Source: an uncultured Clostridia bacterium (lineage in GTDB: Bacteria; Bacillota; Clostridia; Oscillospirales; Ruminococcaceae). From it: 20,786 nt of DNA. The stretch lies in contig CAMEYZ010000009.1 of the NCBI GenBank assembly GCA_945947715.1, forward strand, positions 1 to 20,786. The letters are read 5' to 3'. Position numbers and translations under genes: made by a program. The notes beneath the pieces were generated by a model that did no database searches, was not told the origin of the DNA, and was given only the letters and a program-made list of their open reading frames with translations. Shown here one piece after another: positions 6,869 to 13,676 of this stretch (position 1 is the stretch's first letter; each line of letters begins with the position of its first letter).

Positions 6869-7819
6869 ATGCTGGAAAAAATTGTTACGCCGGAAATTGA
6901 AACCGCAAAGCTCGAAAGCAACGGAACATACGGTATGTTCGTACTCGCTCCGCTGGAGCGCGGCTATGGTACAACTCTCGGCAACAGCCTGAGACGAGTG
7001 CTGCTCTCCTCGCTTCCGGGTGTCGCAGTTACATCTGTAAAGATTGAAGGCGTACACCACGAATTATCTACAATCCCCGGAGTTAAGGAGGATGTCACTG
7101 AGATCATCCTTAACCTTAAAGGCTTGACTGCAAAGCTTTACGGCGAAGCGCCCAAGACGGTCTACATTCAGGCGGAGGACGAATGCGTCGTTACCGCTGG
7201 CGATATTAAGACCGATTCCGAGGTGGATATCCTTGTGCCTGATATGCACATCGCTACCCTCGGTAAGGACGCTAAGCTGTATATGGAAATTGTACTGGAT
7301 AAGGGCAGAGGCTATGCTCCCGCAGAAAAGAACAAGCGCCCTGATCTTCCCGATACCATTGCAGTTGATTCCATTTACACGCCTGTACTGAAGGTAAATT
7401 ACCGCGTCGAGGATACTCGTCTCGGTAACGTTACGGACTATGATAAGCTTATCCTTGAGGTTTGGACCGATGGTACCATCTCCGCTAAGGAAGCTGTGTC
7501 TCAGGCAGCCAATCTCCTCAACGAGCACCTGAAATTATTCATCAATCTTTCCGATGAGTCCTCCATAACCGAGATCATGGCGGAAAAGGATGAAAAGGGT
7601 AAAGAAAAGATCCTTGAGATGACCATTGAGGAACTTGACTTGTCAGTACGTTCATTCAACTGCTTGAAGCGTGCGGGAATTAATACTGTTGACGATCTGG
7701 TCAATAAGTCCGAAGAAGAAATGATGAAGGTTAGAAACCTTGGTAAAAAGTCCTTCGACGAGGTTAGGGAGAAAATGGCTTCACTGGGCCTGAATCTCTC
7801 CTCCGAGGACGACAGCTGA
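6869..7819 (+). CDS. rpoA: RNA polymerase alpha subunit
   Basis: The 316-residue protein has the dimerising N-terminal domain (about 1-230; GTTLGNSLRRVLLSSLPG is the assembly motif), an acidic/Lys-rich linker and a C-terminal domain from about residue 248. In the latter, Arg261, Asn264 and Lys267 in the VRSFNCLKRAGI helix correspond to the UP-element and activator contact face. The alpha dimer scaffolds beta and beta' assembly. AGGAGGG (6854-6860) precedes ATG 6869. It sits between rpsD and rplQ in the standard order. Confidence 0.98.
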   Translation: MLEKIVTPEIETAKLESNGTYGMFVLAPLERGYGTTLGNSLRRVLLSSLPGVAVTSVKIEGVHHELSTIPGVKEDVTEIILNLKGLTAKLYGEAPKTVYIQAEDECVVTAGDIKTDSEVDILVPDMHIATLGKDAKLYMEIVLDKGRGYAPAEKNKRPDLPDTIAVDSIYTPVLKVNYRVEDTRLGNVTDYDKLILEVWTDGTISAKEAVSQAANLLNEHLKLFINLSDESSITEIMAEKDEKGKEKILEMTIEELDLSVRSFNCLKRAGINTVDDLVNKSEEEMMKVRNLGKKSFDEVREKMASLGLNLSSEDDS

Positions 7820-7843
7820 AATTAATTGTAAGGAGTGATCATA

Positions 7844-8188
7844 ATGCCGGGAACAAGAAAGCTGGGCCGCACAAGCGACCACAGAAAGGCTATGCTCAGA
7901 GCTATGGTGACTTTCCTCCTCGAGAACGGAAAGATCGAAACCACAGTTACAAGAGCTAAAGAAGTTCGTTCTATGACTGAAAAGATGATTACAATAGCTA
8001 AGACTAACGATTTACATTCAAAGCGTCAGGTTCTTGCATATGTAACTAAGGAAGATGTTGTAAAGAAGCTGTTCGATGAGATCGCACCTAAGTATGCGGA
8101 CAGAAACGGCGGCTATACAAGAATCTATAAGATCGGTCCCCGCCGCGGCGACGCAGCTGAGATGGCTATCATCGAGCTGGTTGACTGA
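7844..8188 (+). CDS. rplQ: 50S ribosomal protein L17
   Basis: The product is 114 residues, with the L17 start MPGTRKLGRTSDHRKAMLRA and the C-terminal GGYTRIYKIGPRRGDAAEMA block. L17 lies near the peptide exit tunnel on the large subunit. TAAGGAG (7829-7835) is 8 bases before ATG 7844. An in-frame GTG at 7835 would add three residues but overlaps that site. It is the last gene of the operon and is followed by a terminator. Confidence 0.97.
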   Translation: MPGTRKLGRTSDHRKAMLRAMVTFLLENGKIETTVTRAKEVRSMTEKMITIAKTNDLHSKRQVLAYVTKEDVVKKLFDEIAPKYADRNGGYTRIYKIGPRRGDAAEMAIIELVD

Positions 8189-8207
8189 TCCTGATAATAA
8201 TTTTTAT

Positions 8208-8241
8208 CGCCCTGTGGATTTTTCCATGGGGCGCTTTTTTT
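8208..8241 (+). terminator. Intrinsic terminator of the alpha operon
   Basis: An 11-pair stem, CGCCCTGTGGA (8208-8218) with TCCATGGGGCG (8223-8233) including two G-U pairs, has a TTTT loop. It is followed by C and seven T residues (8235-8241). It lies 20 bases after the rplQ stop and ends the ribosomal transcription unit. Confidence 0.92.
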
Positions 8242-8344
8242 GTGCGAATTATTAACAAGCCGTATTTGAAATGATAAAATTGCTAATATGCGACATAAAG
8301 CTTTATTTAAAATTGACATAAGTAACAAAAAATAAGCGCCTTCC

Positions 8345-8373
8345 TTGACAAATGAACGGATTTGTAGTATTAT
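8345..8373 (+). promoter_or_regulatory. Promoter of the sortase cluster (sigma-A type)
   Basis: TTGACA (8345-8350) and TATTAT (8368-8373) are separated by 17 bases, matching a housekeeping promoter. A TATAAT at 8373-8378 has too long a spacing (22) to be the main -10. The predicted start is near 8380, about 100 bases before the first sortase gene. The stretch 8242-8344 upstream is AT-rich and holds no gene that I can support. Confidence 0.8.
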
Positions 8374-8384
8374 ATAATTATGTA

Positions 8385-8420
8385 GGAGTATATACAAGGG
8401 ATAATTGCGCTTGTTGCTCC
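8385..8420 (+). other. Inverted repeat in the sortase-cluster leader
   Basis: Within the roughly 100-base leader, GGAG (8385-8388) can pair with CTCC (8417-8420), and ACAAG (8394-8398) with CTTGT (8410-8414), forming a bulged hairpin directly after the predicted transcription start. There is no T-run. It could stabilise the 5' end of the mRNA; no known riboswitch class was recognised. Confidence 0.35.
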
Positions 8421-8480
8421 GCATATAGATAGAAAATTAACGTGTGTATGTATATTTATCATTGAAAGGACCGACATGCC

Positions 8481-9461
8481 TTGGGAATGTCTAAAGGAAC
8501 TAAAAAAGCCCTGAAAAAAGCCGTTAAAAAGAAAAATAAACGGCGCAGAGGCAGCTGGCTTTTTATTCAGCATGGCGACAGTATCAGCGAGGTGTTCAGC
8601 AAGCTCCTTACTCAGTTTGCTGTGCTCGTGCTTATCGCATGCGGAGTTATCCTATTAAATGAGCTTCGCATTTCCCTGAATACTAAACAGCTTAATTCTA
8701 ACCTTAAAGAGATATGGCAGTCTTATAAGACCGAGCTGGGCGATACCTTGTCTGAGCTGGGCGTCGGCGAGGAGCCTGAACTGCTTCCCGCAGCACAGCA
8801 GCTGCTGGCTATCAATCCCGATACCGTGGGCTATCTGTATATCGACGGGACCGATATTTCTCTCCCTGTGGTACAGCGAAAGTCCTCCGACGGGAACAGC
8901 TACTACCTTAAGACCGCGTTTGATGGCTCTGCCAATAAGGCGGGTACCATTTTCCTCGATTACCGCGCTGAGCTTACCGCAAGGAAACGCTCCGATGTGC
9001 TGACGCTGTACGGCCACAATCAGCGGGATATGACCATGTTCGGGGAACTCAAATATTACAAGAACGATCTCGATTTTTATAAAAAGCATCCGACTATCAA
9101 CTTTTCCTCAAACTACTCTGCGGACGTTTACAAGATCTTCGCTTACTTCGTTATCGAAACAAGAGAGGACCAGACCGCAGACGGAAATGTTTTTAAATAT
9201 CATAACTACATCGACCTTGACAGGAATTCATATAAGGAATTCACCGACAACATTATGGAACGCTCCCAGATAATAACCTCTGTGGACGTTGAATACGGCG
9301 ACGAGTTTTTGGTGCTTTCTACCTGCTCCAGCGAGTTTGAGGATTCCAGATTCGTCGTGTTCGCCCGCAAGACCCGCAAGGGCGAGGACCCTTCTGTGGA
9401 TACCTCTTCGGCAGTGCTCAATTCTGCTGCTAAGGAGCCCGACTGGGACGTAATTTACTAA
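8481..9461 (+). CDS. srtB: Class B sortase, paralogue 1
   Basis: This 326-residue membrane-anchored transpeptidase is the first of four. A very basic N-terminus (residues 4-23) precedes one hydrophobic segment (about 45-62), so the catalytic domain faces outward. The SrtB-type domain starts around residue 105 (LLAINPDTVGYLYI). Catalytic residues are His179 (LYGHNQRDMTMFG), Cys282 (LSTCSSEFEDSR) and Arg290. Sortases cut a sorting motif and join the protein to peptidoglycan or another subunit. TTG 8481 is preferred because GAAAGGA (8464-8470) is 10 bases before it; ATG 8487, 16 bases from that site, is the alternative. The next sortase follows after 15 bases. Confidence 0.9.
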   Translation: MGMSKGTKKALKKAVKKKNKRRRGSWLFIQHGDSISEVFSKLLTQFAVLVLIACGVILLNELRISLNTKQLNSNLKEIWQSYKTELGDTLSELGVGEEPELLPAAQQLLAINPDTVGYLYIDGTDISLPVVQRKSSDGNSYYLKTAFDGSANKAGTIFLDYRAELTARKRSDVLTLYGHNQRDMTMFGELKYYKNDLDFYKKHPTINFSSNYSADVYKIFAYFVIETREDQTADGNVFKYHNYIDLDRNSYKEFTDNIMERSQIITSVDVEYGDEFLVLSTCSSEFEDSRFVVFARKTRKGEDPSVDTSSAVLNSAAKEPDWDVIY

Positions 9462-9476
9462 TTTCAGGAGATTCTC

Positions 9477-10565
9477 ATGCCAATAGATAATAAAGATAAA
9501 AATACATCGGGCGGCTCCCGATTTGCCGCACCCTCGGAAGCTTCTGCGGACAAGCACAAAAGCAGCTTCGCTCAGAGCTTTATTCCCTCTAAGGAGGACA
9601 GCGGCAAGGTTAAGGCTCGCAAAATAGCAGTGCTTATCGTTATCATTGCACTGCTGGCGGCGCTTGTGTTCTTCCTCGCTTCTCTTATGTCCGGCTCCCG
9701 CAAGGACAGCCCCGATACGGCAGAGGGCACCGAGCTCGAAACTAACGTTATCACTGAGGTGACTACTGAGGCCACAACTGTGACTACTGTCCCCGAAACT
9801 GAGACTACTACCGAAACTACTACTACACCTCCGCCTCCGTTGGTGATGCGTGATGATATAGCTTCCTATGTGGACCAGAATCCCGATACAGCGGGCTGGC
9901 TTACCGTGGGCGGAACATCTATCAACAGCGTTATCCTCCAGGGCGAGGACAATGACTTCTACCTTAACCATACCTTCTATGGAGGAAGCAGTCAGGCAGG
10001 CTCATTATATGTGGATTTCCGCTGCGTTATCAATGACTATGATTTCAATCAGTCGGATAATGTGACTATCTATGGCCACAATCAGGCGGACGGCTCCATG
10101 TTCGGAACTCTGCAGTATTACAAGGTCACACAGCAGAATACCAGCAGGTTCTCCTTCTACAAGGAACACCCTACCTTTACCTTCTCGAATCTTTATGAGG
10201 AGTATACATATAAGATCGTCGCAGTGTTCGTTTCTGAGTCCAGCTCTTCACAGGCAAGGGACGGGATTATCTTCGACCCACACAATTTTGTGAGGTTCAG
10301 CTCCGACAGCTCCGACAAGCGCAGCTTTGAGAGCTTCGTCAAGAACATCAACGAACGCACTGAAATACTCACAGGAGTGGATATCGAAGAGGGGGACAAG
10401 TTTATGACCCTTTCTACCTGCTCCAATGAATTTGATAACTCACGCTTTATCGTTATCGGAAGAAGAGTGCGGGACGGCGAAAGCCCTGAGGTCGATACCT
10501 CCCTTGCACAGCTGAATCCGAATGTCAAGGAGCCCGACTGGAACTACATCTACTACGGCAACTGA
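9477..10565 (+). CDS. srtB: Class B sortase, paralogue 2, with Thr-rich stalk
   Basis: The product has 362 residues. A polar cytosolic N-terminus of about 48 residues is followed by one membrane segment (about 49-70). A Thr/Glu/Pro-rich linker (about 80-122, with TETTTETTTTPPPP) then leads to the SrtB domain from about residue 126 (DIASYVDQNPDTAGWLTV). His201 (IYGHNQADGSMFG), Cys315 (LSTCSNEFDNSR) and Arg323 form the triad. The linker probably holds the catalytic domain away from the membrane. CAGGAG (9465-9470) is 6 bases before ATG 9477. It is 15 bases after paralogue 1 and 23 before paralogue 3, so the three are surely one transcript. The substrate is unknown. Confidence 0.93.
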   Translation: MPIDNKDKNTSGGSRFAAPSEASADKHKSSFAQSFIPSKEDSGKVKARKIAVLIVIIALLAALVFFLASLMSGSRKDSPDTAEGTELETNVITEVTTEATTVTTVPETETTTETTTTPPPPLVMRDDIASYVDQNPDTAGWLTVGGTSINSVILQGEDNDFYLNHTFYGGSSQAGSLYVDFRCVINDYDFNQSDNVTIYGHNQADGSMFGTLQYYKVTQQNTSRFSFYKEHPTFTFSNLYEEYTYKIVAVFVSESSSSQARDGIIFDPHNFVRFSSDSSDKRSFESFVKNINERTEILTGVDIEEGDKFMTLSTCSNEFDNSRFIVIGRRVRDGESPEVDTSLAQLNPNVKEPDWNYIYYGN

Positions 10566-10588
10566 CGTAACATAGATTGGAGATCAAT

Positions 10589-12352
10589 ATGTCAGAAGAA
10601 AAAAAAGAACAGGACAGCGAAACTGAGCCTGCCGAAAATAAAAACCATGTGGGCGGATTTTTCGACAGCCTTATCGCCGATTTTTCACTTGATGATCTGC
10701 CTGCTTCGGACAGCAAGAAGGATACCTCCGACGAGGACAGCGACGAGGTCGTTGTGGAAACCGTTGAGGGTATAACCCTTGATTCTCCCGAGGAACAAAG
10801 AGAAGCTGCAGATACTGAATCGGTGGTCCTGTTTGATCTCGACGATACATTATCCGCTTTGGAGGATATTACCGAGGACTCCCCAGTGGAGGCTGCTCCT
10901 GAAAAGGAGCCGGAGCCTCAAAAAGTAGGCTTTTTCCGCGGACTGTTCCCCATGAAGGGCGACAGCGTCTGGGAAATAATCAGAAAAATAATATTCCTTA
11001 TCGCTGTGATTGTGTTCATCACTGCGGCGGTGCTCCTGATAATAAATATCGTGCAGTCAAAACAGGCTATGGAGGACCAGAAAAAGGACGAGGAAATTAT
11101 CGTGACTACTGTGGCGACTACTATCGACGAAAACGGCGAGGTCGTTACTATTCCTCCCACAGAAGAGGAAATTTTAGAGCATAATTTCTCCGTAATGGAA
11201 TATTATAAGAATATAAATCCTGATGTGGTGGGATTTATCGAGCTGGAGGGCTGCGGCATCGCTCAGCCTGTGGTCCAGACCGACGATAATCAGTATTATC
11301 TCACCCACACCTACTATAACGGCGTTAATCAGGCGGGCTCTATTTTCATGGATTACCGCTGCACCGTTAATGAGGATTATGTTTCCCCGAATATCGTGCT
11401 TTACGGCCATAATCAGCGCGATGGCACAATGTTCGGCAATCTTAAAAAATACAAGTACGACCTGGATTTCTATGCGGAAAATCCTGTGGTGACATTCAAT
11501 ACCGAGTTCGAATCCGGTCAGTATGTTATCTTCGCGTACTTTGTTACCAATACACTCGAAAAACAGGACAGTAGGGGAGAGGTCTTCCATTATCACGATT
11601 ACATCGAGACCCTTTCTAATCCTGGTACCTTCGGCTGGTATATGAGCCAGGTCAACAAGAGAAATCAGATAATCTCTCCTGTGGACGTTACATATGGCGA
11701 CCGTCTGCTGGTGCTTTCTACCTGCTCCAATGAGTATGCTGACTCCCGCTTTGTGGTGCTCGCACGACTTCTCCGCGAGGGCGAAACTGTGGATTCCTTC
11801 GACTTTACCAAGGCAAAATTAAACGAAAATGCCAAGGGCATCGACTGGAATGCGATACTTTCCGTTCCCACAAGGGCTCCCGCTGCGACGACTGTCACTA
11901 CTACCACCGAAAGCGAAACCTCAGAGACTACTGTTCCTGAGTCTGAAATTTCAGATGAGGAAACTACCTCGAAACGCAGTAGAAAAACTACTTCGGAAAC
12001 TACTGAGGAGGAAACTACTGCTGCCACCACTGAGGGCACGACCGTTCCTGTGACGGAGGAAACTACCGAAAAAACTAAGAAAACTACCGCGTCTGAAACG
12101 ACTACTGTGGAGGAAACTACCGTTTCCGAAACAACAACGGTAGCTACTACAACTACTCCGTATATTACTACTACGCCGTATACTACTCCCACACCGCCGC
12201 CAACAACTACTACAGTGACGACGACCGTGACGACCACTATGCCGTCGGAAACTACTGCGGCTCCCACTCAGACGGAAGCTCCTGCACAGACAGAACCTCC
12301 TGCACAGACAGAACCTCCTGCTTCACCCCAGGACGGGGCAGAAGCTCAATAA
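10589..12352 (+). CDS. srtB: Class B sortase, paralogue 3, with long Thr-rich C-terminal tail
   Basis: At 587 residues this is far longer than the usual sortase. An acidic cytosolic region (1-115) precedes one membrane segment (about 133-154). The SrtB domain spans about 195-425, with His274 (LYGHNQRDGTMFG), Cys379 (LSTCSNEYADSR) and Arg387. After it comes a tail of about 155 residues (430-587) made mostly of Thr, Glu, Pro and Ala, ending in tandem PAQTEP repeats, with no hydrophobic end or sorting signal. Such a tail may span or bind the cell wall; that is inference. ATG 10589 is chosen because TTGGAGAT (10577-10584) is its binding site; an in-frame TTG at 10577 is part of that site. Confidence 0.92.
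   Translation: MSEEKKEQDSETEPAENKNHVGGFFDSLIADFSLDDLPASDSKKDTSDEDSDEVVVETVEGITLDSPEEQREAADTESVVLFDLDDTLSALEDITEDSPVEAAPEKEPEPQKVGFFRGLFPMKGDSVWEIIRKIIFLIAVIVFITAAVLLIINIVQSKQAMEDQKKDEEIIVTTVATTIDENGEVVTIPPTEEEILEHNFSVMEYYKNINPDVVGFIELEGCGIAQPVVQTDDNQYYLTHTYYNGVNQAGSIFMDYRCTVNEDYVSPNIVLYGHNQRDGTMFGNLKKYKYDLDFYAENPVVTFNTEFESGQYVIFAYFVTNTLEKQDSRGEVFHYHDYIETLSNPGTFGWYMSQVNKRNQIISPVDVTYGDRLLVLSTCSNEYADSRFVVLARLLREGETVDSFDFTKAKLNENAKGIDWNAILSVPTRAPAATTVTTTTESETSETTVPESEISDEETTSKRSRKTTSETTEEETTAATTEGTTVPVTEETTEKTKKTTASETTTVEETTVSETTTVATTTTPYITTTPYTTPTPPPTTTTVTTTVTTTMPSETTAAPTQTEAPAQTEPPAQTEPPASPQDGAEAQ
12281..12316 (+). repeat. 18-base tandem repeat in the paralogue 3 tail
   Basis: Two identical copies of an 18-base unit that begins CCTGCACAGACA lie head to tail at 12281-12298 and 12299-12316, encoding PAQTEP twice. 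The perfect identity at DNA level suggests recent duplication by slippage within a low-complexity Thr/Pro coding stretch that starts near 11880. Confidence 0.85.
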
Positions 12353-12396
12353 CCGAATTCCCCCATATGTACAGATAGAATGGAGATAGGCTTTGT

Positions 12397-13470
12397 ATGT
12401 CCAAAGAGAAAGATAGGGCAAGAAAACCGCATTACGATATCGACAACAGAGGCGGCTACGACTATGCTCCCCGCAGACGCACTGCAGCGGATAATCAGGC
12501 TGCTGCCGGCGGGAAAAAACGAGTAAGTCCTGCGTTTATTGTTGCTGTTGTTGTGCTTGTGGCATGTCTTATCATTCTGGGGTGGTACTTCTATACCGCC
12601 TACGAGGCAAAGCAGAATAATCAGAAGATCTCCGAAATCTACAACAATACTACTCAGTACCGCGTGATACACGCTGCCGATGATGAGGACGGCTCTGATG
12701 TGACACAGGCTCCCTCTTCTGACGACGCTGATATCGGTGAGGTCACTGAGATAGTCCGAGAGCCACTGGTAATTACTCCGTCGGCTCAGGAGCTTCTGAA
12801 CATCAATACCGATACCGTGGGATACGTTAGAATCCCTGGTATTATCGAGGAGGTCGTTGTTCAGGGCGAGGACGACAAGTATTATCTTACTCATAACTTT
12901 TACGGCGAGACTCGTCAGTGCGGCACCTGCTTCGCTGACTATCGCAATAACGTAAATGATTATCCCGACCTCCAGTCTGACAATATTGTCCTCTATGCTC
13001 ATAATCAGAAGGACAACTCTATGTTTGGAAATATGGATTATTACCGCTGGAATTATAATTACTGGCAGGAAAATCCCTTTATATATTTCAGTAACAACTA
13101 CGAGGAAAGCACCTACGTGATAATTTCTTCCTTTGTTACTAACGCTCTCCCTGAGCACGATGACGGCAATGTCTTTGATTATTGGAATTATATTGATTTC
13201 AATGATACGTATTCCTATGATGCGTTCGTTTCCGAAATAACAAAGCGCAGCACTATCATCACCGGGGTGGACGTTCAGCCGACAGATAAGTTTCTTACTC
13301 TCTCTACCTGCTCCACTGAGTGGGACGAGTCACGCCATGCTATCGTGGCAAGACGCCTTCGGGACGGGGAAACTACTGACGACTTCGATACCTCAAAACT
13401 GCAAATCAACCCAAATCCGAAATGGCCCGCTATATACTATAAATACCACGGCGGCTCATATACGGAATAA
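12397..13470 (+). CDS. srtB: Class B sortase, paralogue 4
   Basis: The 357-residue protein has a basic, Tyr/Arg-rich cytosolic N-terminus, one membrane segment (about 46-66), a polar linker (about 70-125) and a SrtB domain from about residue 129 (SAQELLNINTDTVGYVRIPG). The triad is His202, Cys305 (LSTCSTEWDESR) and Arg313. The residue before the catalytic His is Ala (LYAHNQKDNSMFG) where the other three have Gly. Two extra Cys (175 and 178) lie in the GETRQCGTCFADYR segment. GGAGATAGG (12382-12390) precedes ATG 12397 by 6 bases. It starts 44 bases after paralogue 3. Confidence 0.92.
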   Translation: MSKEKDRARKPHYDIDNRGGYDYAPRRRTAADNQAAAGGKKRVSPAFIVAVVVLVACLIILGWYFYTAYEAKQNNQKISEIYNNTTQYRVIHAADDEDGSDVTQAPSSDDADIGEVTEIVREPLVITPSAQELLNINTDTVGYVRIPGIIEEVVVQGEDDKYYLTHNFYGETRQCGTCFADYRNNVNDYPDLQSDNIVLYAHNQKDNSMFGNMDYYRWNYNYWQENPFIYFSNNYEESTYVIISSFVTNALPEHDDGNVFDYWNYIDFNDTYSYDAFVSEITKRSTIITGVDVQPTDKFLTLSTCSTEWDESRHAIVARRLRDGETTDDFDTSKLQINPNPKWPAIYYKYHGGSYTE

Positions 13471-13676
13471 ACAAACGAAAGAGATAACAGTACACCGAGA
13501 CTTGTCCTGCGGGCATAAAAAATATACAGCCCTGAGCAGAAAAAGATAACGCTCCATGCATAAGACAAGCCAAATCAAGAGGCTCCGCAGCAACAGACTT
13601 CGGAGGCTCCGAAACAGGGTCTATATCCGTCAATGACATGGATATATCTGCAACCCGTGAAAGGATTCTGTTAAAA
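13471..13676 (+). promoter_or_regulatory. 206-base leader with nested complementary segments before the SpoIID-like gene
   Basis: No ORF here looks real. Complementary pairs are CTTGTC (13501-13506) with GACAAG (13564-13569), enclosing CTGCGGGC (13507-13514) with GCCC (13529-13532) and GCAG (13536-13539). Further on are CTCCG (13583-13587) with CGGAG (13601-13605), extendable beyond one G-G mismatch, and GGGT..TATATCC (13617-13628) with GGATATA..ACCC (13640-13656). GAGGCTCCG also occurs twice as a direct repeat (13579-13587, 13603-13611). The last stem ends just before the AAAGGA site (13660-13665). No convincing promoter or T-run terminator was found. I could not match it to a known riboswitch class. 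Confidence 0.45.

Noticed and set aside
8313..8318. TTGACA at 8313 as a second promoter for the sortases
   Set aside because: No -10-like hexamer at 16-18 bases downstream; the sequence there is GC-rich.
8373..8378. TATAAT as the -10 for TTGACA at 8345
   Set aside because: The spacing would be 22 bases; TATTAT at 8368 gives 17.
9228..9971. 247-codon minus-strand frame
   Set aside because: It spans the junction of two real sortase genes on the other strand and has no domain features.
11665..12267. 200-codon Val-rich frame on the minus strand
   Set aside because: It is the complement of the Thr-rich ACT/ACC coding tail of sortase paralogue 3; low complexity and no ribosome site.
12281..12316. 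Possible CRISPR or mobile-element repeat
   Set aside because: It is only two adjacent coding copies of an 18-base unit without spacers or inverted ends; no CRISPR array, transposase or tRNA gene was seen in the window.
12346..13158. 270-codon minus-strand frame
   Set aside because: Opposite sortase paralogue 4, which has an intact catalytic triad; no recognisable protein features.
13501..13656. Known c-di-AMP (ydaO-class) riboswitch
   Set aside because: The conserved core of that class as I remember it is not visible, so the leader is described only as an unclassified structured region.
13638..13676. ATG at 13638 as start of the SpoIID-like protein
   Set aside because: No ribosome binding site, it falls in a hairpin loop, and the extra residues precede the natural Lys-plus-hydrophobic N-terminus that begins at 13677.
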